This document shows, piece by piece, positions 55,152 through 63,679 of a DNA stretch of 64,000 nt (position 1 is the stretch's first letter; each line of letters opens with the position of its first letter). The stretch lies in assembly GCF_003287955.1 (NCBI RefSeq), contig NZ_QMKP01000015.1:1-64000 (forward strand), written 5' to 3'. The notes under the pieces are model-generated. The model searched no databases, had not been told where the DNA came from, and saw only the letters and a list, made by a program, of their open reading frames with translations. Both the position numbers and the translations under genes were made by a program. Source of the DNA: Arthrobacter sp. AQ5-06. Its GTDB lineage: Bacteria > Actinomycetota > Actinomycetes > Actinomycetales > Micrococcaceae.

Positions 55152-56164
55152 GGCTTGGACCCGGCGGAGGCGTTGGCAGACGCGCCGGCTGGCGTGCCGG
55201 CCAGGGCCTTGGTGATGAGGTCGGCGTCGTGCCTGATCAGGTCCAGGTAGGTGGGTACAGGACCATCAGCCTCGGACAGCGAATCCACATAAAGCGTGCC
55301 GCCGAACTTGGCTCCGGTGGCGCCCACCACCTGCTGCATGGGGGCGTCGGACACCGTGGATTCACAGAACACCGCGGGAACCTGGTTGGCCTTGACGTAC
55401 TCAATGGCGCGCGTGATCTGCTGCGGCGTGGCCTGCTGTTCGGCGTTGACCGCCCAGATGTAGACCTCTTTGAGCCCTGCGTCGCGGGCAAGGTAGGAGA
55501 AGGCGCCTTCGCAGGTCACCAGGGCGCGCTGGTTCTCCGGGAGGCCGGCGAGGCTTGCTTTCATCTCGTCCTGCACACCCTGCAGTTCGGCCTTGTAGGC
55601 GTCACCGTTGGCCTTGAAAGCCGCGGCGTTCTCCGGGTCAAGCTCGCTGAACGCCTTGACCATGTTGTCCACGTAGATCTGCACGTTCACGGGCGACATC
55701 CACGCATGCGGGTTCGGTTTGCCCTGGTAGGAGTCCTCGCTGATGGGCATAACCTCCACACCGTCACTGACCACGGCGTGCGGCACGTCCAGGCCCTCCA
55801 CGAACTGCCCGAACCAGGCTTCGAGGTTCAGGCCGTTGTCGAGGATGAGGTCCGCCTTGGCTGCCTTGCGGATGTCGCCGGGGGTGGGTTCGTAGCCGTG
55901 GATCTCGGCGCCCGCCTTGGTGATGGACTCCACGGTGAGCTTGTCCCCAGCAACGTTCCGCGCGACGTCGGCCAGCACCGTAAAGGTGGTCAGGACCACG
56001 GGCTTGTCACTGTCACTGTTGCCTGAAGCGTCACCCCCGCACGCGGTAAGGGAAAGGGACAAGAGGACGACGACGACGGCGGCGCCGGCACCGCGGAACG
56101 CCGCCGATCCCCGGGCGAGGGTTCGGGCGGCTACTTTGGCGCACCGAAACAGAAAGTTAGGCAT
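55148..56164 (-). CDS. metal-binding lipoprotein of a manganese-type ABC importer (cluster A-I)
   Basis: A 338-residue solute-binding lipoprotein with lipobox LTAC (Cys42). Likely ligands are H89 (GAEIHGYEPT), H153 (NPHAWMSP), E219 (TCEGAFSYLARDAG) and D294 (LYVDSLSEAD), the His2-Glu-Asp set of manganese/zinc binders such as PsaA. The long His/Asp loop seen in zinc-specific ZnuA is absent, favouring manganese. The ATG at 56164 is leaderless (TAGAAT seven bases upstream) and sits inside an MntR-like palindrome. The open frame to 56266 is not needed. Confidence 0.9.
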   Translation of the reverse strand: MPNFLFRCAKVAARTLARGSAAFRGAGAAVVVVLLSLSLTACGGDASGNSDSDKPVVLTTFTVLADVARNVAGDKLTVESITKAGAEIHGYEPTPGDIRKAAKADLILDNGLNLEAWFGQFVEGLDVPHAVVSDGVEVMPISEDSYQGKPNPHAWMSPVNVQIYVDNMVKAFSELDPENAAAFKANGDAYKAELQGVQDEMKASLAGLPENQRALVTCEGAFSYLARDAGLKEVYIWAVNAEQQATPQQITRAIEYVKANQVPAVFCESTVSDAPMQQVVGATGAKFGGTLYVDSLSEADGPVPTYLDLIRHDADLITKALAGTPAGASANASAGSKP

Positions 56165-56188
56165 GCCGAATATTCTACGGGATGCAGA
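56157..56188 (-). promoter_or_regulatory. MntR-like box over a leaderless start
   Basis: TTAGGCATGCCGAA (56157-56170) is a 14-base palindrome with one mismatch, like DtxR/MntR-family boxes, and contains the start codon. On the minus strand TAGAAT (56177-56172) is the -10, with TTGCGG 18 bases further up as a possible -35. Manganese-bound MntR here would block both transcription start and elongation. Confidence 0.65.
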
Positions 56189-56241
56189 GCTGGCCCCGCA
56201 ATCTGTGACGCACCCCTCCCCTGCCCAACTAGGCTGAACGT

Positions 56242-57003
56242 ATGGCCACCACACACCGGAAACCACCCCTGCCGCAGCCCGAGCTGTACCGGTTTTCCAC
56301 CCTTGACTTCACCGCCGTCGGCCTCTACGTGGCCGTGGCCGGGCTCTTCGCCGTGGCCGGGGAACTGCTGGCCCCGCTGATACGCCAGCTTGGGCCCAGC
56401 CCGGCCGCCGCGTCGTACGCAGTGAACCTCATCTTCTATGGCTCGATCGGGATCCTGGCGCTGGCCGCCGCCCGCCGGGTGGCGGTCCGGGACCTGCGCG
56501 TGCTGGCCACCCGCCCGCGGTTCACCCTGCTGATGGTGCCCGCGGCGGTGGTGGCCATGATGATCCTCACGGCCGTTGTGGTGGCGGCCGGCGGCGGGGT
56601 GCAGACCTCCGCGAACCAGGCAGGACTCCAGGCACTGATGCAACAGGTCCCCGCCTGGCTGATAGCGCCGGTCCTGGTGGTGGTGGGCCCGTTTGTGGAG
56701 GAGTACATTTTCCGGCATCTACTGATCGGCAAGCTCAGCCGCCGGCTCAACATCTGGCTGTGCTGCGCCCTGTCTGTGGTCCTCTTTGCCGGCATCCACA
56801 TCGCGGGCCAGGAAGCCATCACGCTCAATGCGCTGCTCCCCTACCTGGCCATGGGCGCCACGCTGGTCTTTGTCTACGTGTGGACCGGGAAGAACCTGAT
56901 GTTCTCCTACTTTGTCCACGCGGCGAAGAACCTCCTGGCGGTCATCTTCATCTACGCCATCCCGCCCGAGCTTTTCGAGCAGCTGCAGCAGGTCCAGCCC
57001 TAG
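56242..57003 (+). CDS. CPBP-family intramembrane metalloprotease
   Basis: A 253-residue, seven- or eight-helix membrane protein with the CPBP (Abi/Rce1-like) motifs: VVVGPFVEEYIFRHLLIGKL (EExxxR), SVVLFAGIHIAGQEAI (FxxxH) and FSYFVHAAKNLLAVIFIYA (HxxxN). All catalytic positions are kept, so protease activity is plausible; targets are unknown. TAGGCT lies six bases before the ATG, so it is probably leaderless. Confidence 0.88.
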   Translation: MATTHRKPPLPQPELYRFSTLDFTAVGLYVAVAGLFAVAGELLAPLIRQLGPSPAAASYAVNLIFYGSIGILALAAARRVAVRDLRVLATRPRFTLLMVPAAVVAMMILTAVVVAAGGGVQTSANQAGLQALMQQVPAWLIAPVLVVVGPFVEEYIFRHLLIGKLSRRLNIWLCCALSVVLFAGIHIAGQEAITLNALLPYLAMGATLVFVYVWTGKNLMFSYFVHAAKNLLAVIFIYAIPPELFEQLQQVQP

Positions 57004-57052
57004 GAACGCGCCGCCCCTACCCAGCAGCCGCGCGCCGTCGTATTTTGGTGGG

Positions 57053-57493
57053 ATGGGACTGAACATCCAGATCGTCGTGGACAGCAAGAACCCGCATGAG
57101 CTCGCCGACTGGTGGGCGGAAACGTTGGACTGGGCTGTGGAACCGCAGGACGAGGGCTTCATCCGCTCCATGATCAGCCGGGGCTACGCCACGGACGCCG
57201 AGACGCTGGTTCATAAGGACAAACTCGTGTGGCGGACAGGACAGGCCATCCGCCCAGTGGAGGAAATCGAAGCCGCCGCACCTGCACGCCGCATCCTGTT
57301 CCAAACGGTGCCGGAAGGAAAGACCGTCAAGAACCGCATCCACTGGGACGTGCGCCTGGATGGTCGCGACAAGGATGATGTCCGAAAGGAACTCGAAGCC
57401 CGCGGCGCCCGCTTCCTGTGGACCGCCGGCCAGGGCCCGCTCGAGTGGCACACCATGGCCGATCCCGAGGGCAACGAGTTCTGCATCAGCTGA
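57053..57493 (+). CDS. VOC-superfamily protein (Glyoxalase_6-like)
   Basis: A 146-residue VOC protein: LNIQIVVDSKNPHELADWWA, ETLDWAVEPQDEGF, RIHWDVRLDGRDKDDVRKEL, EARGARFLWTAGQGPLEWHT, MADPEGNEFCI. TATTTT six bases before the ATG and the lack of a ribosome site suggest a leaderless mRNA. The substrate is unknown. Confidence 0.86.
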   Translation: MGLNIQIVVDSKNPHELADWWAETLDWAVEPQDEGFIRSMISRGYATDAETLVHKDKLVWRTGQAIRPVEEIEAAAPARRILFQTVPEGKTVKNRIHWDVRLDGRDKDDVRKELEARGARFLWTAGQGPLEWHTMADPEGNEFCIS

Positions 57494-57514
57494 GCCGATT
57501 ACTAGACTTGTCCA

Positions 57515-58486
57515 GTGAGCAACCAAATTCCCGCCAAGGTGTCCGACGTCTTTGACCCCACCCGCTGGCGCACCGTGTCCGGCTTCGACGACTTCCAGGA
57601 CATGACGTACCACCGGCAGGTCGAGCGCGTCTCGACAACCGGACCAACCGGGACAGAAACCGTCACCAGGGACCTGCCCACCGTCCGCATCGCCTTCAAC
57701 CGCCCGGAAGTCCGCAACGCCTTCCGCCCCGGCACCGTGGACGAGCTCTACCGCGCCATGGACCACGCCCGCATGACCCCGGACGTCGCCACCGTCCTGC
57801 TCACCGGCAACGGCCCCTCCCCCAAGGACGGCGGACATTCATTCTGCTCCGGCGGCGACCAGCGCATCCGCGGCCGGGACGGATACAGGTATGCCGACGG
57901 CGAGACCCAGGAAACCATCGACCCCGCCCGCGCCGGCCGCCTCCATATCCTCGAGGTCCAGCGGCTCATGCGGACCATGCCCAAGGTGGTCATCGCCGTC
58001 GTGAACGGCTGGGCTGCCGGCGGCGGGCACTCGCTGCACGTGGTCTCGGACCTCACCATCGCCTCCCGCCAGCACGGCAAGTTCAAGCAGACGGACGCCA
58101 CGGTGGGAAGTTTCGACGCCGGTTACGGCTCGGCGCTCCTGGCCCGCCAGATCGGCCAGAAGGCCGCCCGCGAAATCTTCTTCCTTGCCCGCGAGTACTC
58201 CGCGGACGACATGGTCCGCATGGGCGCCGTCAACGAGGCCGTGGACCACGAGCGGCTCGAAGATGTGGCCCTGGAATACGCCGCGGACATCGCCCGGCAG
58301 TCGCCGCAGGCCATCCGCATGCTGAAATTCGCCTTCAACCTTGCCGACGACGGCCTGGCTGGCCAGCAGGTCTTCGCCGGCGAAGCCACTCGCCTGGCCT
58401 ACATGACGGACGAGGCGGTGGAAGGGAAAGAAGCCTTCCTGGAGAAACGGGATCCTGACTGGTCGCGCTTCCCGCACTACTTCTAG
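57515..58486 (+). CDS. menB: 1,4-dihydroxy-2-naphthoyl-CoA synthase
   Basis: A 323-residue crotonase-fold enzyme that cyclises o-succinylbenzoyl-CoA in menaquinone synthesis. Diagnostic segments: VRIAFNRPEVRNAFRPGTVD, AFCSGGDQR-like SFCSGGDQRIRGRDGYRYAD, IAVVNGWAAGGGHSLHVVSD, TDATVGSFDAGYGSALLARQ, IGQKAAREIFFLAREYSADD. The long form with an insertion is usual in actinobacteria. The start is GTG 57515, six bases after TAGACT (leaderless). menE follows. Confidence 0.96.
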   Translation: MSNQIPAKVSDVFDPTRWRTVSGFDDFQDMTYHRQVERVSTTGPTGTETVTRDLPTVRIAFNRPEVRNAFRPGTVDELYRAMDHARMTPDVATVLLTGNGPSPKDGGHSFCSGGDQRIRGRDGYRYADGETQETIDPARAGRLHILEVQRLMRTMPKVVIAVVNGWAAGGGHSLHVVSDLTIASRQHGKFKQTDATVGSFDAGYGSALLARQIGQKAAREIFFLAREYSADDMVRMGAVNEAVDHERLEDVALEYAADIARQSPQAIRMLKFAFNLADDGLAGQQVFAGEATRLAYMTDEAVEGKEAFLEKRDPDWSRFPHYF

Positions 58487-58546
58487 GCACCACTTCCAAG
58501 CCGGACCGCTCCCAGGCCGCGGCTGACTTCTAAGGCAGGACGGCAC

Positions 58547-59737
58547 ATGAATTTCGGACGCCAGACCATCGGTCCCACGGACATCGACCCGGCGCTCAAA
58601 GCCCTGGCCGCCGCCCTCCACGGTGAGGGACCCGCCGTCGAACTTTCCGTGGGCCCCGACGGCGAACTGGTGGTGGGACACACTGAGACGCCCGGCTGCG
58701 ATGACGCCGTGGCGGTGGTCCGCACGTCCGGCTCGACGGGCGCGCCGAAGGCCACCATCCTGCCCGTCGAGGCGCTGGCGGCCTCATCCATGGCCACCGC
58801 CCTGGCGCTCAAGGGCGAGGGCCAGTGGCTCCTGGCGCTGCCCGTGCAGTACGTGGCAGGCGTGCAGGTCCTCGTGCGGTCGCTGTTCGCCGGCACCCGG
58901 CCGTGGGTCATGGACATGTCCGGCGGCTTCACCCCCGAGGCCTTCACGGCCGGCGCCCTGGAGCTGACCGACAAGTTCCGCTTCACGTCACTGGTGCCCA
59001 CACAGCTCCAACGCCTCCTGGAGGCGCCGTCGCCGGAGACGCTGGCCGTCCTGCGGCGGTTCAACGGCATCCTGCTGGGCGGCGCGCCGGCGTCGGCCGG
59101 GCTGCTGGACGCGGCCCGCGAGGCCGGCGTCAGGGTGGTCACCACGTACGGGTCCGCCGAAACCTGCGGCGGCTGCGTGTACGACGGCGTGCCACTGGAA
59201 GGTGTCAAGGTCAGGGTGGCCGACGACGGCCGCATCCTGCTGGGCGGCGATACCGTTGCCGCCGGGTACCTGGATACGCCCGAAGCTACGGACACGTTCT
59301 ACGAGGAAGACGGCGTCCGCTGGTACCGCACCAACGACCTCGGCACGCTGGACGCGGACGGCCGACTCACCGTGCTGGGCCGCGCCGACGACGTCATCAT
59401 CACCGGCGGTGTCAAGGTCTCCGCCGCGCATGTGCAGGAAGAGCTGGAGAAGTCCGGCGGCGTCGCGGCGGCTTTTGTGGCGGGCGTCAGGTCCGCGGAA
59501 TGGGGCCAGGCCGTGGCCGCCTATGTCGCGCTCGACGGCGCTGCCGCGGAATCAGGTGCCGCGGGCACCCCCACCGGGGATCACGCCGTCGTACTTAAAC
59601 ACGAATGGCACCGGCGACTGGGCCTCCTCGCGCCGAAAACCGTGCTGGCCGGCCCCGAACTGCTGATGCTTCCCAACGGCAAGCCGGACCGCCTGGCGAT
59701 GATCGACCGGCTCAACGCGCTGCATCAGGGAAAGTAG
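58547..59737 (+). CDS. menE: o-succinylbenzoate-CoA ligase
   Basis: A 396-residue ANL ligase that activates o-succinylbenzoate for MenB. The AMP loop is VAVVRTSGSTGAPKATILPV, then WLLALPVQYVAGVQVLVRSL, VVTTYGSAETCGGCVYDGVP, WYRTNDLGTLDADGRLTVLG and RADDVIITGGVKVSAAHVQE, with the catalytic lysine region MLPNGKPDRLAM. It is short, as actinobacterial MenE usually is. It lies 60 bases after menB. Confidence 0.93.
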   Translation: MNFGRQTIGPTDIDPALKALAAALHGEGPAVELSVGPDGELVVGHTETPGCDDAVAVVRTSGSTGAPKATILPVEALAASSMATALALKGEGQWLLALPVQYVAGVQVLVRSLFAGTRPWVMDMSGGFTPEAFTAGALELTDKFRFTSLVPTQLQRLLEAPSPETLAVLRRFNGILLGGAPASAGLLDAAREAGVRVVTTYGSAETCGGCVYDGVPLEGVKVRVADDGRILLGGDTVAAGYLDTPEATDTFYEEDGVRWYRTNDLGTLDADGRLTVLGRADDVIITGGVKVSAAHVQEELEKSGGVAAAFVAGVRSAEWGQAVAAYVALDGAAAESGAAGTPTGDHAVVLKHEWHRRLGLLAPKTVLAGPELLMLPNGKPDRLAMIDRLNALHQGK

Positions 59738-59816
59738 AGTAGAGCTGCACCGGCGGCCCGTTCGCGGCTGCCACCACCGTTTCATCGTTCTCCCGACCCA
59801 ACACGAGGTACTGACC

Positions 59817-60698
59817 GTGGCCACAGCCGCACAATGGATCCAAGGCGCCCGCCTCCGCACTTTGCCGGCCGCCATCGCCCCGGTACTGATCGGCACCGCC
59901 GCGGCCTACGAGCTGGATTCGTTCCGCCCCGTTAATGCCGTGCTGGCCGCCCTGGTGGCGCTGCTGCTGCAGATCGGCGTGAACTACGCCAATGACTACT
60001 CCGATGGCGTCCGCGGCACCGACGAGGACCGGGTAGGGCCGCTGCGGCTGGTGGGCTCCGGCGCTGCCCGGCCGGAACACGTCAAATATGCAGCGTTCGG
60101 CGCCTTCGCCGTGGCCATGCTGTTCGGCCTTGCGCTGGTGGTGATCACCCAGAGCTGGTGGCTGATCCTGGTGGGAATCGGCTGCGTGACGGCCGCCTGG
60201 GGCTACACCGGCGGAAAGAACCCCTACGGCTACATGGGCTTGGGCGACGTCTTTGTGTTTGTCTTCTTCGGCCTGGTGGCAACTCTCGGCACCACCTACA
60301 CCCAGGCCGGCCAGGTCAACCTGCCTGCCGTGATTGGCGCGATCGGCACCGGCCTGATTGCCACCGCCCTGCTGATGGCCAACAACGTCCGCGACATCCC
60401 CACCGACATCCAGGCCGGGAAAAAGACCCTGGCCGTGCGCCTGGGCGACAAGCACGCCCGCGAAAGCTACGTGCTGATGCTCGCCGTGGCCATCCTGCTG
60501 GTGGTCATCCTGGCTCCCGTGCGGCCGTGGATGCTGATCGTGCTGCTGCTCATCCCGGCCTGCCTGATGCCCGCCTGGCTGATGATCAACGGCCGCAAGC
60601 GCAAAAGCCTCATCCCCGTGCTCAAGCAGACCGGCCTGATCAACCTCGGCTACAGCCTGCTGTTCTCACTGGGACTGGTGCTCAGCCACGGATTCTAG
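59817..60698 (+). CDS. menA: 1,4-dihydroxy-2-naphthoate polyprenyltransferase
   Basis: A 293-residue, eight- or nine-helix UbiA-family enzyme that prenylates DHNA. IQGARLRTLPAAIAPVLIGT opens the protein. The first Asp-rich motif is QIGVNYANDYSDGVRGTDED and the second MANNVRDIPTDIQAGKKTLA. The start is GTG 59817. With menB and menE it completes a partial menaquinone cluster; menF/D/H and the methyltransferase are not in the window. Its stop overlaps that of the next, convergent gene. Confidence 0.95.
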   Translation: MATAAQWIQGARLRTLPAAIAPVLIGTAAAYELDSFRPVNAVLAALVALLLQIGVNYANDYSDGVRGTDEDRVGPLRLVGSGAARPEHVKYAAFGAFAVAMLFGLALVVITQSWWLILVGIGCVTAAWGYTGGKNPYGYMGLGDVFVFVFFGLVATLGTTYTQAGQVNLPAVIGAIGTGLIATALLMANNVRDIPTDIQAGKKTLAVRLGDKHARESYVLMLAVAILLVVILAPVRPWMLIVLLLIPACLMPAWLMINGRKRKSLIPVLKQTGLINLGYSLLFSLGLVLSHGF

Positions 60699-61021
60699 GA
60701 CTCGGAGGCCTTCGTTTCGGGTGGCTTCGGGCCGCTGTTCCGGATGGTGACGTCCGGGTTGGCGTCCAGGAGGCTGTCCTCGGCTTCGGCGTCGGCCACC
60801 TCGCTTTCACTGCGCAGCGGCTTCGCCTTGCCGGAGAGCCGGCCGTGAATGGCGGCAGCGGCGTCGTCGCGCTGTTTCTGGAAGAAAAGGTAGCTGACCG
60901 CAAACGCGATCAGTGCTGCGCAGATGACTGACAGCACCGCCCCCAGCTTCAGGAACATAAAGAGCACAAAGAGCGGCGCAAACAGCGCCAGCCGGATCAG
61001 GGAGTATTTCAGAAAGGCCAC
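60695..61021 (-). CDS. DUF4229 membrane protein
   Basis: A 108-residue protein with two N-terminal helices (YSLIRLALFAPLFVLFMFLK, LGAVLSVICAALIAFAVSYL) followed by a charged tail (FFQKQRDDAAAAIHGRL), the DUF4229 layout. It is commonly found beside menA in Arthrobacter relatives. The start is GTG 61021, six bases after TAAACT (leaderless). Its TAG stop overlaps the menA stop on the other strand (CTAG). Confidence 0.85.
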   Translation of the reverse strand: MAFLKYSLIRLALFAPLFVLFMFLKLGAVLSVICAALIAFAVSYLFFQKQRDDAAAAIHGRLSGKAKPLRSESEVADAEAEDSLLDANPDVTIRNSGPKPPETKASES

Positions 61022-61081
61022 GGTACAAGTTTAGCCGCCCTGCCTGAACGCCCCCGGCCCGCGGACGATAGACTTAATGGC

Positions 61082-61549
61082 ATGCTCTTCCGTGTGGTTC
61101 TCGCCGTCGCAGTTCTCGTCATCTTTGTGTATGGCCTGGTGGACGTGATCCGCACTGACGGCCGCGTCACCCGCGGGATCTCCAAGCCGGCCTGGATCGT
61201 GGTGATGATTGTCCTTCCGGTGCTCGGCGCCATCCTGTGGCTGCTGATCGGCCGTCCGCGCGACTCAGCCCCGGTCCGCCAAACACACAGCCACCCCGCC
61301 TCTCCGGATGATGATCCCGATTTCCTCCGCAACCTGGAAATGCGCCGCCGGAACGTGGCAGAAGCCGACCGCCTCAAGAAGCTCAAGGATGAGCTTGAGG
61401 CGAAGGCAAAGGCCGACGGCGGCTCTGCCGGCACCGGGCCGGACAGTTCCGGCACGCGGAGCCCGGGCGGGAAGGGAACCGGCCACGGCGAAACCGGCGG
61501 TGCCAGCACCGGAGACGCGGACAGCCATGACACCGGCGACGTGAAGTAG
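61082..61549 (+). CDS. PLDc_N-domain membrane protein
   Basis: A 155-residue protein with two helices in the phospholipase-D-nuclease N-terminal (PLDc_N) pattern: VVLAVAVLVIFVYGLVDVIR, KPAWIVVMIVLPVLGAILWL, LIGRPR. A charged coiled segment (RRNVAEADRLKKLKDELEAK) and a Gly/Ser-rich tail follow. There is no phospholipase domain. TAGACT lies seven bases before the ATG (leaderless). Divergent from the DUF4229 gene. Confidence 0.85.
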   Translation: MLFRVVLAVAVLVIFVYGLVDVIRTDGRVTRGISKPAWIVVMIVLPVLGAILWLLIGRPRDSAPVRQTHSHPASPDDDPDFLRNLEMRRRNVAEADRLKKLKDELEAKAKADGGSAGTGPDSSGTRSPGGKGTGHGETGGASTGDADSHDTGDVK

Positions 61550-61554
61550 GTCCC

Positions 61555-62175
61555 ATGGCCCAGCACCCCGACGTAGACCCCCCACTGCCTGCCGCCGCCG
61601 GGGCTGCCAGTCCGCCGCCTCCGCCGCGGCCCGGACTCTCCTACGCCGCACCGGCGCCGATCCTGGTGACGCCGCCGACGCCCCGCAGCGTCCGCTTGGC
61701 GAGGACGTTCTGGCTGTTCAGCTTCGTCGCCGGTTTGGCCGTACTCATCGGCTCTTTCCTGACCCGCGACTCTCACCTGGAGCGGCTCCGCACGGTGGTG
61801 GACCAAATGGCGCCCGGCGGGGAAGCCGACGCCGTGACCACTTCCACGGCCATTGTTTTTTGGGGCAGCCTCGGCGCCCTGCTGTTTATGATCCTGCTAG
61901 GAGCGGCGGCGCTGGCGATTTTCTCCGCGCGCCACGGCTGGGCCCGCTGGCTGATGATCCCGCTGCTGGCCGGCCAGGTAATGGTCATGGTGGTGGCCGC
62001 AGCCTTCCTCGTTCCCGAGGGCGACGCCGGCAGCTACGTTGTCCTGCTCTGGGGAGCCCAGTTGCTTCTTGCCTTCCTCGGCCTGGTGGCGGTGTTTGTG
62101 CCGTCGGCTGGCAGGTGGCTCAAGGCCGGGGGGATCCAGTCGGCGCAGGTCAGTGCGGCGCGGGCGCGGCAGTAA
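61555..62175 (+). CDS. four-helix membrane protein with proline-rich N-terminus
   Basis: A 206-residue protein. A Pro/Ala-rich cytosolic start (about 1-45) is followed by four hydrophobic segments (TFWLFSFVAGLAVLIGSFL, IVFWGSLGALLFMILLGAAA, WLMIPLLAGQVMVMVVAAAF, VVLLWGAQLLLAFLGLVAVF). No family recognised. It lies five bases after the PLDc_N gene, so the two are cotranscribed. Confidence 0.8.
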   Translation: MAQHPDVDPPLPAAAGAASPPPPPRPGLSYAAPAPILVTPPTPRSVRLARTFWLFSFVAGLAVLIGSFLTRDSHLERLRTVVDQMAPGGEADAVTTSTAIVFWGSLGALLFMILLGAAALAIFSARHGWARWLMIPLLAGQVMVMVVAAAFLVPEGDAGSYVVLLWGAQLLLAFLGLVAVFVPSAGRWLKAGGIQSAQVSAARARQ

Positions 62176-62185
62176 AGGGCTGACC

Positions 62186-63679
62186 TCAGGCGGACTGCCG
62201 GTGCAGCTGCAGGGCCGAGCATTCAGCCACGACGCCCTCACAGCTGCGCATCACCACGCGGCAGGCCTCCACGGCTGAGCGCTCCGTCAACGGGTTTTCC
62301 GATATTGTCCGCCACCGGTTCAGGCAGCGGCGGGCTTCGGCCAGGACTTCGTCCGGGCCGATATCCGGAGCCAGCCCCATCCTCAGGGCGGACGCCGCTC
62401 CCCAGCCGCCGACCAGCCTTTCGGCTTCCGCGGCCAATTCATCGCTGAGGGATACCCCGGTGGTACGGATCGTGGCGAGCAGGCGGAGCTCACGGAACTC
62501 ATGGGCGTTGGCCTGAAGGCGTTCCAAGGCTGCGGCCAGGTGACCGGCCCCCTCCCTGGGCGCGGTTCGCAGCAAGCTTTCCACTCCCACCAAGGCAGTG
62601 CGGGCTTTGAGGGCATCCCCTCGGGCCTCGAACTGCCGGGCCACAAGGTGCAGCAACGGGTCCAGCCCGCTGCGCCGGGCCAGTTCATGCGCCAGTGGCG
62701 TGGGTTCAGTGAAGCCACTCCGGATCAGCACCACGCCCAGCCGGATCCCAAACAGGCCGAACCGCTCAAGGAGGGAGGCGCGGGCTTCAGCGCCCAGGCT
62801 TTGCGGGACAGCGGCCCTGATGAACCTGTCCGCCGACAGCAGCATCCGCTCCCGGGCGGACCGCTCCATGCCGGCCAGGACCCGCAAAGACTCGAAGTCC
62901 GACTGGCGCATGCTGCGTGCGCTCTGCGCCAGCAGCCCGGCCACCGGGACCACCCCCAACGCCAGCTTTCGCAGGTTGTGGTCCCGGCGATAACGCTCGG
63001 CGATCTCACCGGCTGAGAGAAGCGAATCAATGCGGCCAGCGCCGATCTCATCGGCCCGGGACAGCACGGCAAGGGCGTTCACGGTTCCCGACCTACCCGC
63101 CTCGGTATCCCTGAAGGATTCGAGGAACCGCAGGTCCGAGGCGTGCATGTGGCGCATCAGGTAGATGATGGCATCAGCCTCAGAGGGCGCGTCCACGGGG
63201 ATGAGGAAATCGGTGGACCGGGCAGAGACGTCTTCGGACAACGAGGCGATTCCCGGGGTGTCTATCAGGGTGAGCTCGCGCAGGGCCGGCGAGGGCCACT
63301 CCACCACCAGCCGTTCCACGTCCTGGGCGCGGGCGTTGCCCAGGACAAACACCAGGCGGCCGTCCACGCGCTTCAGCGGCAGGATATGCGGTTCACCAGC
63401 AATGGGGTAGGCCGTGATCCGCGGCGTGTGCCCATAGCGGTACCAAGTCACAATCCTTGTGCATTCCCCGGTGTCGGTCGGGGCGATCTCCTCCCCGATG
63501 ATGGCGTTCAGCAGCGTGGATTTTCCCGCCTTGACCATGCCTGCCACAGCGAGCCTGAGGGGCTCGGACAGCCGCCGGGCGTAGGTCTCCAATGCCGCAG
63601 CCGCAGCGGGGTCGTCCGCATACACGAGCAGGGCGTCCTGGATCAGGTTCGCCACTCCCGCGCTGATGGACTCCTTCAT
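62186..63679 (-). CDS. dynamin-like GTPase
   Basis: A 497-residue large GTPase. G1 is RLAVAGMVKAGKSTLLNAII, the G2 threonine lies in IAPTDTGECTRIVTWYRYGH, G3 is LTLIDTPGIASLSEDVSA and G4 is VLSRADEIGAGRIDSLL. The rest is helical with a hydrophobic stretch (LGLFGIRLGVVLIRSGF) that could touch membranes. It resembles actinobacterial dynamins (IniA/IniC, DynA/DynB) in plan. Its start overlaps the stop of the upstream gene by four bases (ATGA), so the two are coupled. Function is unknown; membrane remodelling or stress protection is the family expectation. Confidence 0.83.
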   Translation of the reverse strand: MKESISAGVANLIQDALLVYADDPAAAAALETYARRLSEPLRLAVAGMVKAGKSTLLNAIIGEEIAPTDTGECTRIVTWYRYGHTPRITAYPIAGEPHILPLKRVDGRLVFVLGNARAQDVERLVVEWPSPALRELTLIDTPGIASLSEDVSARSTDFLIPVDAPSEADAIIYLMRHMHASDLRFLESFRDTEAGRSGTVNALAVLSRADEIGAGRIDSLLSAGEIAERYRRDHNLRKLALGVVPVAGLLAQSARSMRQSDFESLRVLAGMERSARERMLLSADRFIRAAVPQSLGAEARASLLERFGLFGIRLGVVLIRSGFTEPTPLAHELARRSGLDPLLHLVARQFEARGDALKARTALVGVESLLRTAPREGAGHLAAALERLQANAHEFRELRLLATIRTTGVSLSDELAAEAERLVGGWGAASALRMGLAPDIGPDEVLAEARRCLNRWRTISENPLTERSAVEACRVVMRSCEGVVAECSALQLHRQSA

